64,000 bases of DNA, from positions 1,116,001 to 1,180,000 of the forward strand of contig JAXGYK010000001.1 in NCBI GenBank assembly GCA_040772305.1. Direction: 5' to 3'. The notes under the pieces are model-generated. The model saw only the letters and a program-made list of their open reading frames with translations. It did no database searches and had not been told where the DNA came from. Every line of letters starts with the position of its first letter. Positions within the stretch are counted from its first letter, which is position 1. Positions 43,038 through 51,745 of this stretch are shown here, piece by piece. The DNA comes from Mesolinea sp040772305 (GTDB lineage: Bacteria; Chloroflexota; Anaerolineae; Anaerolineales; Anaerolineaceae). The position numbers and the translations under genes are program-made.

Positions 43038-44156
43038 TTATAATTGTTCTAATTGATTGAATGTATAGGCTACCGCACCCAAAGCGCCAGCTTTTTCACC
43101 AAGGGTCGCTAATTTGATTTTTGTCTTTATTGGCGTTATTGTGTCGACAAGTTTCTGAATTTCTGGCACTAATTTACTCATAGATTCCGAAACCCCTCCA
43201 CCAATGATTACATACTCCGGATTTACTAAACTTACAGCATTGGCAATACCAAAGGAGAGATCAAGGATAAAATCATCGACGATCCTATCTATTGAAGAGT
43301 TGCCTTCCTTGTAATTATTTAGTAAAGTTTCGGAGTCTACCCCATGCCTATTCAAGAAAGTTCCAGAAACTTTTTCCTCAAACACAGAATATTTACCTAT
43401 AACATTAAGATTGCCTTCCATATAATCTGCCTTGCTAGTTATGTAGCAAATCTCTCCAGCTCGATTATCTGCTCCATTCACTAAATAACCATTGCTCAAA
43501 ATTGCGCTACCTACCCCGGTACCGATAGCTATAAACAAGATATCATTTGACATATTTCCAGACCCCAACCATCTTTCCCCGATACACGAAAACTTGACGT
43601 CGTTATTTATGAAAATTGGAAATGGTAGCCTCGTTTTTAACTGTCCAACGAGGTCAAAATTGGTCCAACCTAAACTCTTGGCTAGTCTGACTTTATTCTC
43701 AGATATTGATCCAGGTACACCAATACCAATGCCAATAATTTGGTTATTAGTGAGTCCTGATTGTTCGATCGATAGCTTAATAATTTCTATGATCTCTTCG
43801 ACTTTGCTCGTCGTTGGATATTTGCTCGTAAAAATAATATTGCCGTCAAGATCTGTTATAACAATTAAGATTTTTGTACCACCGATGTCGATGCCAACAC
43901 CATATGCGGATTTTGGGTTAAAACCAAACATTATTGCGGGGCGGCCACCTCCAGTGCTGGTCTTCTCTTCACCAAGCTCTATTAGCAATTTCCTTTTCAC
44001 TAAGTCTTCCACGATTTCTATTACAGTTGTCTTGCTAAGATTCAATTTTCGAGAAATCTGTGCACGACTTATCGGCTGATGAGCTTTAACTATTTGTATT
44101 ATTAGGGACCGATTGATTTTCCTGATAAGGTCTAAACTTCCAAGAACATTGTACAT
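43038..44156 (-). CDS. ROK-family transcription regulator
   Basis: 372 residues. An N-terminal winged helix-turn-helix (ISRAQISRKLNLSKTTVIEIVEDL, about residues 30-53) is joined to a ROK domain with VGIDIGGTKILIVITD and IGTGVGSAILSNG. The zinc-binding CxCGxxGCxE motif usual in ROK proteins is absent: after RAGEICYI the segment has no such Cys group. That may leave it a pure sugar-sensing repressor without kinase activity. It heads the operon, and a perfect palindrome stands 60 bases upstream of its ATG as the probable operator. Confidence 0.88.
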   Translation of the reverse strand: MYNVLGSLDLIRKINRSLIIQIVKAHQPISRAQISRKLNLSKTTVIEIVEDLVKRKLLIELGEEKTSTGGGRPAIMFGFNPKSAYGVGIDIGGTKILIVITDLDGNIIFTSKYPTTSKVEEIIEIIKLSIEQSGLTNNQIIGIGIGVPGSISENKVRLAKSLGWTNFDLVGQLKTRLPFPIFINNDVKFSCIGERWLGSGNMSNDILFIAIGTGVGSAILSNGYLVNGADNRAGEICYITSKADYMEGNLNVIGKYSVFEEKVSGTFLNRHGVDSETLLNNYKEGNSSIDRIVDDFILDLSFGIANAVSLVNPEYVIIGGGVSESMSKLVPEIQKLVDTITPIKTKIKLATLGEKAGALGAVAYTFNQLEQL

Positions 44157-44215
44157 AGCTTCTATTCAACTCCAGAGGATGTGATTTACGAAGATATATT
44201 AACATCCGATTAATA

Positions 44216-44236
44216 AGTTAGGACAGTGTCCTAACT
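44216..44236. promoter_or_regulatory. Perfect 10-bp palindrome, likely ROK operator
   Basis: AGTTAGGACA (44216-44225) and TGTCCTAACT (44227-44236) are exact reverse complements around one G. It lies 60-80 bases upstream of the ROK gene start, where the operon promoter (a TAATAT -10 candidate nearer the gene on the minus strand) should be, so binding would block transcription. Confidence 0.7.
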
Positions 44237-44373
44237 ATTTAACTAATTATTAAAATATCATAATATTTCATTTATGTCAAGATTTGTATGAGTGTGTTAA
44301 AAAACGAGCTCCAAAATCATTTTGCATAACAAAAAGCATTCAAGTTCAGCTCGCTCTTCAAGTTGAAAGGTAT

Positions 44374-44405
44374 AAAAAACCGGCTGGGCAAAGTGCTCAG
44401 CCGGT
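44374..44405 (-). terminator. Rho-independent terminator after the EF-G-like gene
   Basis: A 12-bp stem with one mismatch (44379-44390 with 44394-44405, ACCGGCTG core) and three-base loop; on the minus strand it runs into six T (complement of 44374-44379). Confidence 0.85.
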
Positions 44406-44426
44406 GTCATTAGGTTTGGATTAAGG

Positions 44427-46499
44427 TTACTTTTCTTCAGCTTCCTTATCTTCGCGGGCTTTCTGCGCCATGATTTCCTGGGCCAAATGTTGTGGCACCA
44501 AGTCATAATGGTTGTACTCCATGCCGAAATACCCGTGGCCGCCGGTCATCGAGCGCAAACTTGTGGTGTAGCGCAGCATTTCTACCAGGGGAACCATTGC
44601 CGTTACAGTACTCTTGCCTTTGTCTGTATCCATACCCTGAACGCGGGCGCGGCGGGTGTTCAGGTCGCCAATGATATCACCCATATTTTCCTCAGGTACT
44701 ACAACGGTTACCTTCATCACAGGTTCATAGAGCACGGGGTTGGCATCGCGAATGGCCAGCTTGAAAGCCTCGCGGCCGGCGATCTCGAAGGCAACTGGCT
44801 TAGAGTCGACCGGGTGTTCCTTACCGTCATAAACGGAGACGCCAACGTTATGAACCGGATATCCGGCTACTACGCCTTCTTTCATGACATTGCGGATCCC
44901 TTTTTCGATAGGAGCCATATAGTTGCTGGAGATTGCACCACCAAAGACATCATTACTGAAGGTGAAATCCTCTTCTTCAAGGGGGAACACCTTAAGGTGT
45001 ACTTCACCAAACTGCCCGCTGCCGCCGGTTTGTTTCTTGTGGCGGTACATGGCACTGGCTTCCTTACTGATGCGTTCTTCGTAAGGCACCTTAGGCTCCA
45101 GGGTGTTCAAATTGAGCTGGAATTTCTGTTCTGCACGTTTAAGAGCAACATCGATGTGTTGGTCGCCCATACCAAAGAGCAAAGTTTGCCGTGTGGCAGC
45201 TTCCATATTCCAAGAGAGAGTGGGGTCTTCCTCTGTGAGACGCGTAAGCGTTTGGCTCATTTTGCTGGCGTCGCTTTGTGTTTTGGGGCTGACGGCAATG
45301 CGATAGAGCGGCGAGGGGTAGGTTGGTGCCTGCAAGCTAAGGCTTTGCTCTTTCGTAGTAAGGGTGTCGCCAGTGGTGGTTACCGATAGCTTGGCAACTG
45401 TACCAATATCTCCGCTATGGATGACTGATACACTTTGCATTTCCTTACCAAAAGGCACCTGCATGCTGGCCAAGCGTTCTTCTTCTCCCTTGGTTACATT
45501 GAAAACCCGAGTGTCTGAAGTCATTACTCCGGAATAGACTTTGAAGTAGGTCTGACGCCCAACAAAGGGGTCGGCAGTGGTTTTCCATACATATGCAGCC
45601 AAAGGGCCGGTATCATCAGCGGTTAACTCCAAATCGCCTTTGGGAGAGCTGGCTGTTACAGCAGGCCGTTCGGTGGGGCTGGGTGCTAAGGCCAATAGAG
45701 CATCCATAAATGGTTTGAGGCCAATTTGGTGACCAAAGGCGCCTACCAGTACTGGCACAACATTGCTGTTCACGATAGCTTTACGCAGTCCTTGTACTAC
45801 TTCCTCTGCGCTTAGGTCGCCATTTTCAAAATACTTTTCAAGCAGGGCATCTTCGCCTTCGGCAGCTGCCTCAACCACTTTTAGGCGGGCTTCTTCTGCT
45901 TCGGCCTGAAGCTCGGCGGGGATTGGTTCGCCAGATTTGCTCTGGCCGCTAAAGGCCTGCATACTAATGAGGTCAATAACGCCTTTAAAATCGGACTTTT
46001 CACCCCAGGGCAATTGCATTGGGATGAAGCGGTTATCGCTGGTAGCTTCAACGGATTCAAGCGCTTTTCGAAAACTGGCGTTCTCGCGATCCATTTTATT
46101 GATTACCAGCATTTTTGGCAGTCCGTACTGACTTGCAAGGTTGAAGGCCATTTCGGTACCCACTTCGGAACCGGCTACAGAGTCCACCAGCACAACAGCA
46201 CAGTCTGCCACCCGCATTGCAGAGATTACTTCGCCTACAAAGTCAGTATAGCCGGGTGTATCCAGGAAGTTGAACTTCAGGTCCTCATAGAGTACGGGTA
46301 CAACGCTGGTAAACAGTGAAATGCCGCGGCGTTGTTCCTCTTCATCAAAGTCACTTACTGTTGTGCCGTCTTCGATTTTACCAAGGCGGGTTGTGGCTCC
46401 TGTAAAATTCAGCAACGACTCCACAAGAATGGTCTTGCCTGAGTTGCTGTGCGATGCCAGGACGATGTTGCGTACTTTTTCGGTTGAAAATTCTTTCAT
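44427..46499 (-). CDS. EF-G-like translation GTPase (FusA2 type)
   Basis: 690 residues from ATG 46499 (MKEFSTEKVRN). It has the five EF-G domains, with VNPVLYEPVMKV-type domain IV-V sequences near the C-terminus (PVLYEPVMKVTVVVPEENMGD). The G motifs differ from true EF-G: G1 is ASHSNSGKTIL, instead of AHIDAGKTT, and G3 is DTPGYTDF, with Tyr in place of the catalytic His. G4 NKMD is intact. These changes mark the EF-G-like branch known in Actinobacteria, Thermotogae and Chloroflexi, whose role is unclear. A canonical fusA should be elsewhere. A TATAAT at 46592-46597 (minus) is the probable promoter, giving a leader of about 85 bases. Confidence 0.88.
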   Translation of the reverse strand: MKEFSTEKVRNIVLASHSNSGKTILVESLLNFTGATTRLGKIEDGTTVSDFDEEEQRRGISLFTSVVPVLYEDLKFNFLDTPGYTDFVGEVISAMRVADCAVVLVDSVAGSEVGTEMAFNLASQYGLPKMLVINKMDRENASFRKALESVEATSDNRFIPMQLPWGEKSDFKGVIDLISMQAFSGQSKSGEPIPAELQAEAEEARLKVVEAAAEGEDALLEKYFENGDLSAEEVVQGLRKAIVNSNVVPVLVGAFGHQIGLKPFMDALLALAPSPTERPAVTASSPKGDLELTADDTGPLAAYVWKTTADPFVGRQTYFKVYSGVMTSDTRVFNVTKGEEERLASMQVPFGKEMQSVSVIHSGDIGTVAKLSVTTTGDTLTTKEQSLSLQAPTYPSPLYRIAVSPKTQSDASKMSQTLTRLTEEDPTLSWNMEAATRQTLLFGMGDQHIDVALKRAEQKFQLNLNTLEPKVPYEERISKEASAMYRHKKQTGGSGQFGEVHLKVFPLEEEDFTFSNDVFGGAISSNYMAPIEKGIRNVMKEGVVAGYPVHNVGVSVYDGKEHPVDSKPVAFEIAGREAFKLAIRDANPVLYEPVMKVTVVVPEENMGDIIGDLNTRRARVQGMDTDKGKSTVTAMVPLVEMLRYTTSLRSMTGGHGYFGMEYNHYDLVPQHLAQEIMAQKAREDKEAEEK

Positions 46500-46710
46500 T
46501 AGTTCTGACCTTCCTTCATGTTTAGCGAGGCACACTGGCCTGGCAGAGATTTTATTTAACGGGCAATAATGGCTCTTTTAGCCAAAACGCGATTATATCA
46601 AAGAGTCGCGATTAATACTAGATTTTAGCGACATCGCAGGCAAAGGCAACTGCAATATTCTTGGTCAGCAGAAGGCAATGGGAAGACTGCTTTCAATCAA
46701 AATGCCAGCC

Positions 46711-48309
46711 CTAGCGCAGCTGGTAGATCACATAATTATCCAGCACCTCGATGGCTGTATAGTGAGCGTTTATCCAGTTTAGAACCTGGTCAAGATTTGC
46801 CGATAACTTCACCTGAAAATTTTGATGCGAGCGGTCTTCTGGGTTGATGGCGGGAATCCTCTGCGGATAGATCTGGTAGCCATCCAGAATCAGGCGCGGC
46901 ATTTGCTCCTGCAGCGTTTCAAAGAATTTTGCCTGAACTTCCATTCCTACAGGCGAATCGTTGATAGCAGGATAGAAAAGCGCGGCATCAATCGATTCGC
47001 GCTGAGCCATAACGTTGATTCCAGCTTGTCCCGCAAAAACGAGCACACGGTCATCGCTTGCAGTAATTTCTCGCAGCCGCAAAGCCAGGTTGCTACGGAA
47101 CTCGTTGTCGCGTTGGGGAAGTAAAACTGCCGCAGCTACTGAACGGGAGGTGGGGTAGAGCGCGTCAAAGCTTAACAGGCCTATGAAAAGCAAAGCTGTC
47201 AGCAGTACAATGGCAGGTTCTAAACGCTCAGCTTTTTGTAAAAGCTGTGGCTTGATCACCTCTTTCAGAAGGAAATTTATGGCAAACCCCGTTAACAGAA
47301 CAATCATGGGCACCCAACAGATAAAATAGTGCGGGTGCTGCCGTCCAGAGATGGAGCTAAAGACCACTTCCAGGGGCCAGGCCAGCAGGGCGAGCAAGGC
47401 CCAAGGCTCTGCTAATGGATTCTTGCGTGCTTGCCATATGCGCCAGACAGCGACAAACCAGCCCAGTAAAAAGAGCCAGCTCCAGCCTTTAAATAAATTG
47501 AGGCCAGGCAGGAGACTGCCGTGGATTACCGCTAATACTGGTGCATTGTCGCCACCCGCCGCGGAATAGGCAAAGTTGTAAATGAAAGATGCATCCCACA
47601 TTGCCTTCAGGCTGCCCTGGGCAAGGAGCACTCCGCTGATGGGGATCCCTGCCAGCAGAACACCGGTTAGCAGCCCTAGAACAGGAAGCTTGATTGCCTT
47701 AAAACCGCCACGCTGCCAGATGAGCGCAAGTGCCAATATGGCTGTTACAGCCTGGGTGGCAATATTATTGGCGCGCAGGAAAAAATTGAGCAGTGTACTT
47801 GCAGCGATGAGCACAAAGGGCCAAAAACGAGCTTCTGGCTTTGCCAGCAGCCAGGAAAATGCCACCAGCGCCAAAAAAGTGAAGAGCAGGCTGTACTCCT
47901 CAGTAAAGTTGCCATAACCCAGGGAAAACTTAAGACAAAATGCCCCGCCAACGATGCCGAAAACAGCCTGAATTAGTCCAGAATGACGCCGCAGCAAACC
48001 ATAGGCAATAGCCAGCCAGCCGGTCATAAAAAAAAGCTCCAGAAAAAAGAGCCCCCAGCGATTTCCATTCCTTCCAACCCCCAGAGCGTTGATCCAGAAG
48101 ATCATCGGCCCCTTTGAATCCCAGATTTCGGTATAAAGGCCTTTGCCGTTGGCAATGGCTTGTCCGACGTACATAAAAAAGCCTCCGTCGCGGCCGGGCT
48201 CATTTAGTTTTGGGTTAGCAAGCGCCAGGGTAATCAGGCTGAGTGCCAAAATGAGTCCGACAGCCGGCAGAACTTCCAGGAAAACCTTTGTCTTTGCATT
48301 CTTTGTCAT
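46711..48309 (-). CDS. Polytopic membrane protein, GT-C glycosyltransferase-like
   Basis: 532 residues with about ten membrane helices and a C-terminal soluble part of about 110 residues. The first loop has NEPGRDGGFFMYVGQAIA and YTEIWDSKGPMIFWINA; an acidic residue here and a following aromatic-rich loop fit the lipid-linked-sugar transferases of the PMT/ArnT class (GT39/GT83-like). Its ATG overlaps the TGA of the esterase gene by four bases, so the two are coupled. The acceptor is not known. Confidence 0.7.
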   Translation of the reverse strand: MTKNAKTKVFLEVLPAVGLILALSLITLALANPKLNEPGRDGGFFMYVGQAIANGKGLYTEIWDSKGPMIFWINALGVGRNGNRWGLFFLELFFMTGWLAIAYGLLRRHSGLIQAVFGIVGGAFCLKFSLGYGNFTEEYSLLFTFLALVAFSWLLAKPEARFWPFVLIAASTLLNFFLRANNIATQAVTAILALALIWQRGGFKAIKLPVLGLLTGVLLAGIPISGVLLAQGSLKAMWDASFIYNFAYSAAGGDNAPVLAVIHGSLLPGLNLFKGWSWLFLLGWFVAVWRIWQARKNPLAEPWALLALLAWPLEVVFSSISGRQHPHYFICWVPMIVLLTGFAINFLLKEVIKPQLLQKAERLEPAIVLLTALLFIGLLSFDALYPTSRSVAAAVLLPQRDNEFRSNLALRLREITASDDRVLVFAGQAGINVMAQRESIDAALFYPAINDSPVGMEVQAKFFETLQEQMPRLILDGYQIYPQRIPAINPEDRSHQNFQVKLSANLDQVLNWINAHYTAIEVLDNYVIYQLR

Positions 48310-49145
48310 AAAGCGCCCCTTGTCTCAGCGGAAAAGAAAAACTCTAAGGGAATCTGCAGACGCCCAGCCCAAAAGCATTCAGCATGGCCCTGGCCTTCAA
48401 AAAAGAGGCTAAGCCAGTCTTTACCAGCGCTGTAACCAGCTGCCTCAATAATGGCGTCCATCTTTTTCTGCCATGGGCCATAGGCTTGGTCCAGGTCCTG
48501 ATCGCCATGATCAAAATAAAGCTTGTGCAGGCCTGGTTTTGGCAGGTTTTCTGTGAACCAGTCAAGCAGATAATCTCCCCCAATGGGCCAGTGGGTGCTA
48601 AGGCAGCCTGCGCCGCCAAATACATCCGGGTATTCACAGAGCCCATACAAGCTGATGAGCCCGCCCATACTTGAACCCATGAGGACCGTGTTTTGGGGGT
48701 CTGTGAGGGTGCGGTATTTTTCATCGATCAGCGGTTTTACCTTTTCGACAAGCCAGCGCAGATAAATATCACTGCGCAGCCCTCCGGGCATCCCAAAGTT
48801 AATCTGGCGCAAATGATCTTCAAGATAGCGCAATGCAGCTTCACTTTGCATAGGTTTCTGAGGCATGTAGTCGCCCATGCGGTTGAGCGTGCTGGTAATC
48901 CCAACCACTATGGGTGCATAAATCTTGCCGCTTTGGCTAAGGGCCTGCACGTTGGCTGGAACTTCCCAGCCTTTACCAATCCGAGGTTTTGCTTTAAATA
49001 AGTTTTGGCCATCTTGCATGTAAAGCACCGGATAGTGTTTGTTTGGACTGCTGGAATATTCCTGTGGCACCCAAACATCAATGCGCCTGCGTCCAAGTCC
49101 GGGCATGTCAATTCCGCGGTATGTATCAAGCTTTAAATCGTCCAT
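48306..49145 (-). CDS. Esterase-D/enterochelin-esterase-like alpha/beta hydrolase
   Basis: 279 residues without a signal peptide. RRRIDVWVPQEYSSSPNKHYPVLYMQDGQNLF is the typical family start, and the nucleophile elbow is GSSMGGL (about residue 155). A possible acid is in FDHGDQDLD and the final His in EGQGHAECFW. Members split esters such as enterochelin or feruloyl sugars, or act on S-formylglutathione; which one cannot be told. A TATAAT on the minus strand (49164-49169) gives a short leader of about 12 bases. Confidence 0.85.
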   Translation of the reverse strand: MDDLKLDTYRGIDMPGLGRRRIDVWVPQEYSSSPNKHYPVLYMQDGQNLFKAKPRIGKGWEVPANVQALSQSGKIYAPIVVGITSTLNRMGDYMPQKPMQSEAALRYLEDHLRQINFGMPGGLRSDIYLRWLVEKVKPLIDEKYRTLTDPQNTVLMGSSMGGLISLYGLCEYPDVFGGAGCLSTHWPIGGDYLLDWFTENLPKPGLHKLYFDHGDQDLDQAYGPWQKKMDAIIEAAGYSAGKDWLSLFFEGQGHAECFWAGRLQIPLEFFFSAETRGAL

Positions 49146-49163
49146 ACTTTCTGCTAGATATCG

Positions 49164-49180
49164 ATTATAACGGTTATAAT
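49164..49180. promoter_or_regulatory. Back-to-back divergent -10 boxes
   Basis: ATTATA (49164-49169, TATAAT on the minus strand) and TATAAT (49175-49180, plus strand) face away from each other with five bases between, forming a near-palindrome TTATAACGGTTATAA. The minus box serves the esterase gene and the plus box the PH-like gene. Polymerase can hardly occupy both at once. Confidence 0.6.
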
Positions 49181-49203
49181 TTGCGTTAACAACCGGAGGA
49201 ACT

Positions 49204-49869
49204 ATGAAAACTTATAAGCTCGATCCTGAAAAGCTTCCCAAACAATTGCGTTCGGTCATCCTGCTGTATGGCGCAACATTCCTGGTAATGCTGGTAGTGC
49301 TATATCTGATCAACCGCAACAACCCTAACTCCAACCAGATGATATGGATGATTCCGCTGCTTGCGGTGCTTTATGGTTTTATGGGGTGGCGGGCTTATAA
49401 AACAAGGGCTGAACTTTGGAATGGGTATGAACTGCAAATCAGTGAGCAGGGAATCATTCAAAACCAGCCGAAGTACCCTGAATTGCGCATCGCACGTCAT
49501 GATCTGACTGCTGTGGATGAAAAGCCTAATGGCCTGATCCTTTCAACGGTACAGGCACAGCGGGTTTTAGGCGTTCCGCGGGAATTTCTTACATCTGCAG
49601 ATTACGATTCTATCCGCAGCACCCTTAATGCCTGGGTAGCAGAAAATGAAGAGAAGAAGGCTGCTGAACCGGATGCTGAAGCGCATGACACTGCCGATGC
49701 AAAGACTGCGGATATTGCAGAGGCTGCAGATCAAGCGGTTGCGGGGTCGGATGAACAGGTGGCAGTCGCAGCGGATGAGGCTGAAGAGCTTGGTGAGGCT
49801 CTTGAAGATACTGCAGATGCTGTGGAAGAGAAGGATGAAGACACCAAAACTGATACCGAGGACGCCTAA
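49204..49869 (+). CDS. Membrane protein with PH-like domain and acidic tail
   Basis: 221 residues. Two membrane helices (about residues 17-36 and 45-63) precede a domain of about 80 residues with the strand-rich pattern of bacterial PH domains (GYELQISEQGIIQNQ, RIARHDLTAVDE). The last 70 residues are Ala/Glu/Asp-rich and probably disordered. GGAGGA precedes the ATG. No function is recognised. A strong terminator follows, so it is a single-gene unit. Confidence 0.65.
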   Translation: MKTYKLDPEKLPKQLRSVILLYGATFLVMLVVLYLINRNNPNSNQMIWMIPLLAVLYGFMGWRAYKTRAELWNGYELQISEQGIIQNQPKYPELRIARHDLTAVDEKPNGLILSTVQAQRVLGVPREFLTSADYDSIRSTLNAWVAENEEKKAAEPDAEAHDTADAKTADIAEAADQAVAGSDEQVAVAADEAEELGEALEDTADAVEEKDEDTKTDTEDA

Positions 49870-49891
49870 GCCTTGGTTCAAATAGCAAACC

Positions 49892-49917
49892 AAGACCGCC
49901 TGATGGCGGTCTTTTTT
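49892..49917 (+). terminator. Strong rho-independent terminator
   Basis: AAGACCGCC (49892-49900), loop TGAT, GGCGGTCTT (49905-49913), then T to 49917. The stem is perfect and also has A residues on the left, so it may serve the convergent acetyltransferase operon too. Confidence 0.9.
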
Positions 49918-49932
49918 ATGCGTTTGGAGATA

Positions 49933-50475
49933 TCAGCGCAATGCTTTGATCATCTTCCAGGCGGGTTCGTCGATGGTATGCCATGCTCCAAACTCGTCCT
50001 GGTACTGCCAGATGCCAGGATCTGAGCCGATTACCACATAAGCGCGGCGCTCATATAAACGGCGGGCAGCCGGATTGTCTTTTGCCACATTAAGACGCAG
50101 CCACATATAGCCCCGCAGGGCTAACTGCTCTTCAACATATGCCAGCATGTAATTACCCAAACCTTGACCGCGCCAGTTGTTCCGAATCCGAAACGAGTAG
50201 AGATAGGCACAATGCTGACCATCGGCCACGTTGGTATCTTTGGAATTTAAGAGAATAAAAACCTGACCAATAGCTCGGTTGGATTCATCGCAGGCTACCC
50301 AGGAACAACTGTATCCGTGTTTACAGCTTCTATAATGCCCTTGGTAAAGGCGCCGAAAATGACGGTATTCTCCTTCCCACTCCAGGTCTAGTAAGTCGGC
50401 TTCTTCCAAGGGTCGTAACCTTGCCAGGCGGCCATCGGCTAGTTGATATGTCGCCGGGAGTCTTGGAGCACTCAT
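49933..50475 (-). CDS. GNAT-family N-acetyltransferase
   Basis: 180 residues. The acetyl-CoA loop is RNNWRGQGLGNYMLAYVEE (about residues 98-116), followed by RLNVAKDNPAARRLYERRAY, the typical beta5-alpha4 end of the fold. The substrate is not evident. It overlaps the end of the tRNA nucleotidyltransferase-family gene by four bases (ATGA), so it is translated with it. Confidence 0.88.
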   Translation of the reverse strand: MSAPRLPATYQLADGRLARLRPLEEADLLDLEWEGEYRHFRRLYQGHYRSCKHGYSCSWVACDESNRAIGQVFILLNSKDTNVADGQHCAYLYSFRIRNNWRGQGLGNYMLAYVEEQLALRGYMWLRLNVAKDNPAARRLYERRAYVVIGSDPGIWQYQDEFGAWHTIDEPAWKMIKALR

Positions 50476-51725
50476 CTGTCTGCTGCTAAAAGTTTATGCA
50501 GCAAGGCTTCTTCCTCCTGCGCAGTATGCAGCTCGCCATCCAGCCAGGCCGCCCGGAGGGTTGTGAGGATCTGCTGATAACGCGGCCCAGGTTTTAGGCC
50601 CAGGGCTTTAAGCGTTTCACCATTGGAAATTGCTTGGATCGTACGGTCTTTTTCAAGATAGACCGTCCAAAGTTTTTCCTGTGCCTTGCCTGCATCAATC
50701 GATTGCATCAGGCGGATAGCAGGTAAGGCGATGCCGTCCAAATAGAAGGTTCGCTCAGAGCATCGCGCTGCCGCCAGGGATGCAGCATTTTTCCTAAGCT
50801 CTGCCGCATCCTGAATTATTCTTTGCGTGGGCTTGTCCAGCACGAGGCGTTGGATAATTTGCGTGCGTGCAGTTTGATCCAGATCCATCAGCCATAAGGC
50901 ATACCGTTGCGGGAGCTGAAGGTCTTGCAAAGAAGCGGCTTGCCAGGAAGAATGAAAATGCAAGCTAGGATGAATAGCTGCCAGGGCGTTCCATTCTTCC
51001 AGCAGACTTAGCGCAGGAGCTGGATCTGCTTCCTCAAGAATCAGGTCTAGCTCGTGGCGCAGGCGTTTGCCGCTTACTGCGGCTAAACAGGGGAGTGCAG
51101 CCTGCATTTGGGTAGCCGTAGTTTGTTCAAGAGGGAAGTCAAAGCGCGCGGAAAAACGTGCGGCTCTCAGTATCCGGGTGGGGTCATCCATGAAGGAGCG
51201 TGGGTGCAGTACCCGCACGACACCGGCTTGCAAATCCGAATACCCGTTTAAGGGGTCAAGGGTTTCCCCGTAATGCGGTCCATCCAGGCGCATGGCGATT
51301 GTGTTGATGCTGAAATCGCGCCGCTGCAAATCGTTATAGATGCTTCCTGCTTCCACGGTTGGAAGGGCACCAGGCCGGCTGTAGCTTTCTTTTCGGGCGC
51401 TAATCAGGTCCAGGGCAATATCAGAAGGGCTGATCCACTTGGCGGTACCAAAGCGTTCATGCTTTTGATAGCTTCCGCCGTATTGCTCTGCCAGCTGGGC
51501 TGCCAAGGCAGGTGCATTGCCTGCTACCACCAGGTCCAGGTCAGGACTGGGGTGATCCAAAAGCAGGTCACGCGGCAGGCCGCCTACCAGGTACAATGCG
51601 ACTTGTTTTTGCCAGGCATAGTCACCAATGGTGCGCAGCAGATGAAACTGTGCTGAAGGCAAGGCAGTTTCTACCAGACCAGGTAAAGCTTCGAGGGGAT
51701 GGGGTAGTTTATCGTGGGCAATCAT
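50472..51725 (-). CDS. CCA tRNA nucleotidyltransferase / poly(A) polymerase family protein
   Basis: 417 residues. The nucleotidyltransferase core has ALYLVGGLPRDLLLDHPSPDLDLVV with the Asp-x-Asp metal site, and RRDFSINTIAMRL and DDPTRILRAARFSARF follow as in class II enzymes. It adds CCA, or only A residues, to tRNA 3' ends. The remaining 200 residues are helical. Whether it makes the whole CCA or only part cannot be read with confidence. Confidence 0.88.
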   Translation of the reverse strand: MIAHDKLPHPLEALPGLVETALPSAQFHLLRTIGDYAWQKQVALYLVGGLPRDLLLDHPSPDLDLVVAGNAPALAAQLAEQYGGSYQKHERFGTAKWISPSDIALDLISARKESYSRPGALPTVEAGSIYNDLQRRDFSINTIAMRLDGPHYGETLDPLNGYSDLQAGVVRVLHPRSFMDDPTRILRAARFSARFDFPLEQTTATQMQAALPCLAAVSGKRLRHELDLILEEADPAPALSLLEEWNALAAIHPSLHFHSSWQAASLQDLQLPQRYALWLMDLDQTARTQIIQRLVLDKPTQRIIQDAAELRKNAASLAAARCSERTFYLDGIALPAIRLMQSIDAGKAQEKLWTVYLEKDRTIQAISNGETLKALGLKPGPRYQQILTTLRAAWLDGELHTAQEEEALLHKLLAADR

Positions 51726-51745
51726 GCGCGTGCATCCGCGGCAAA

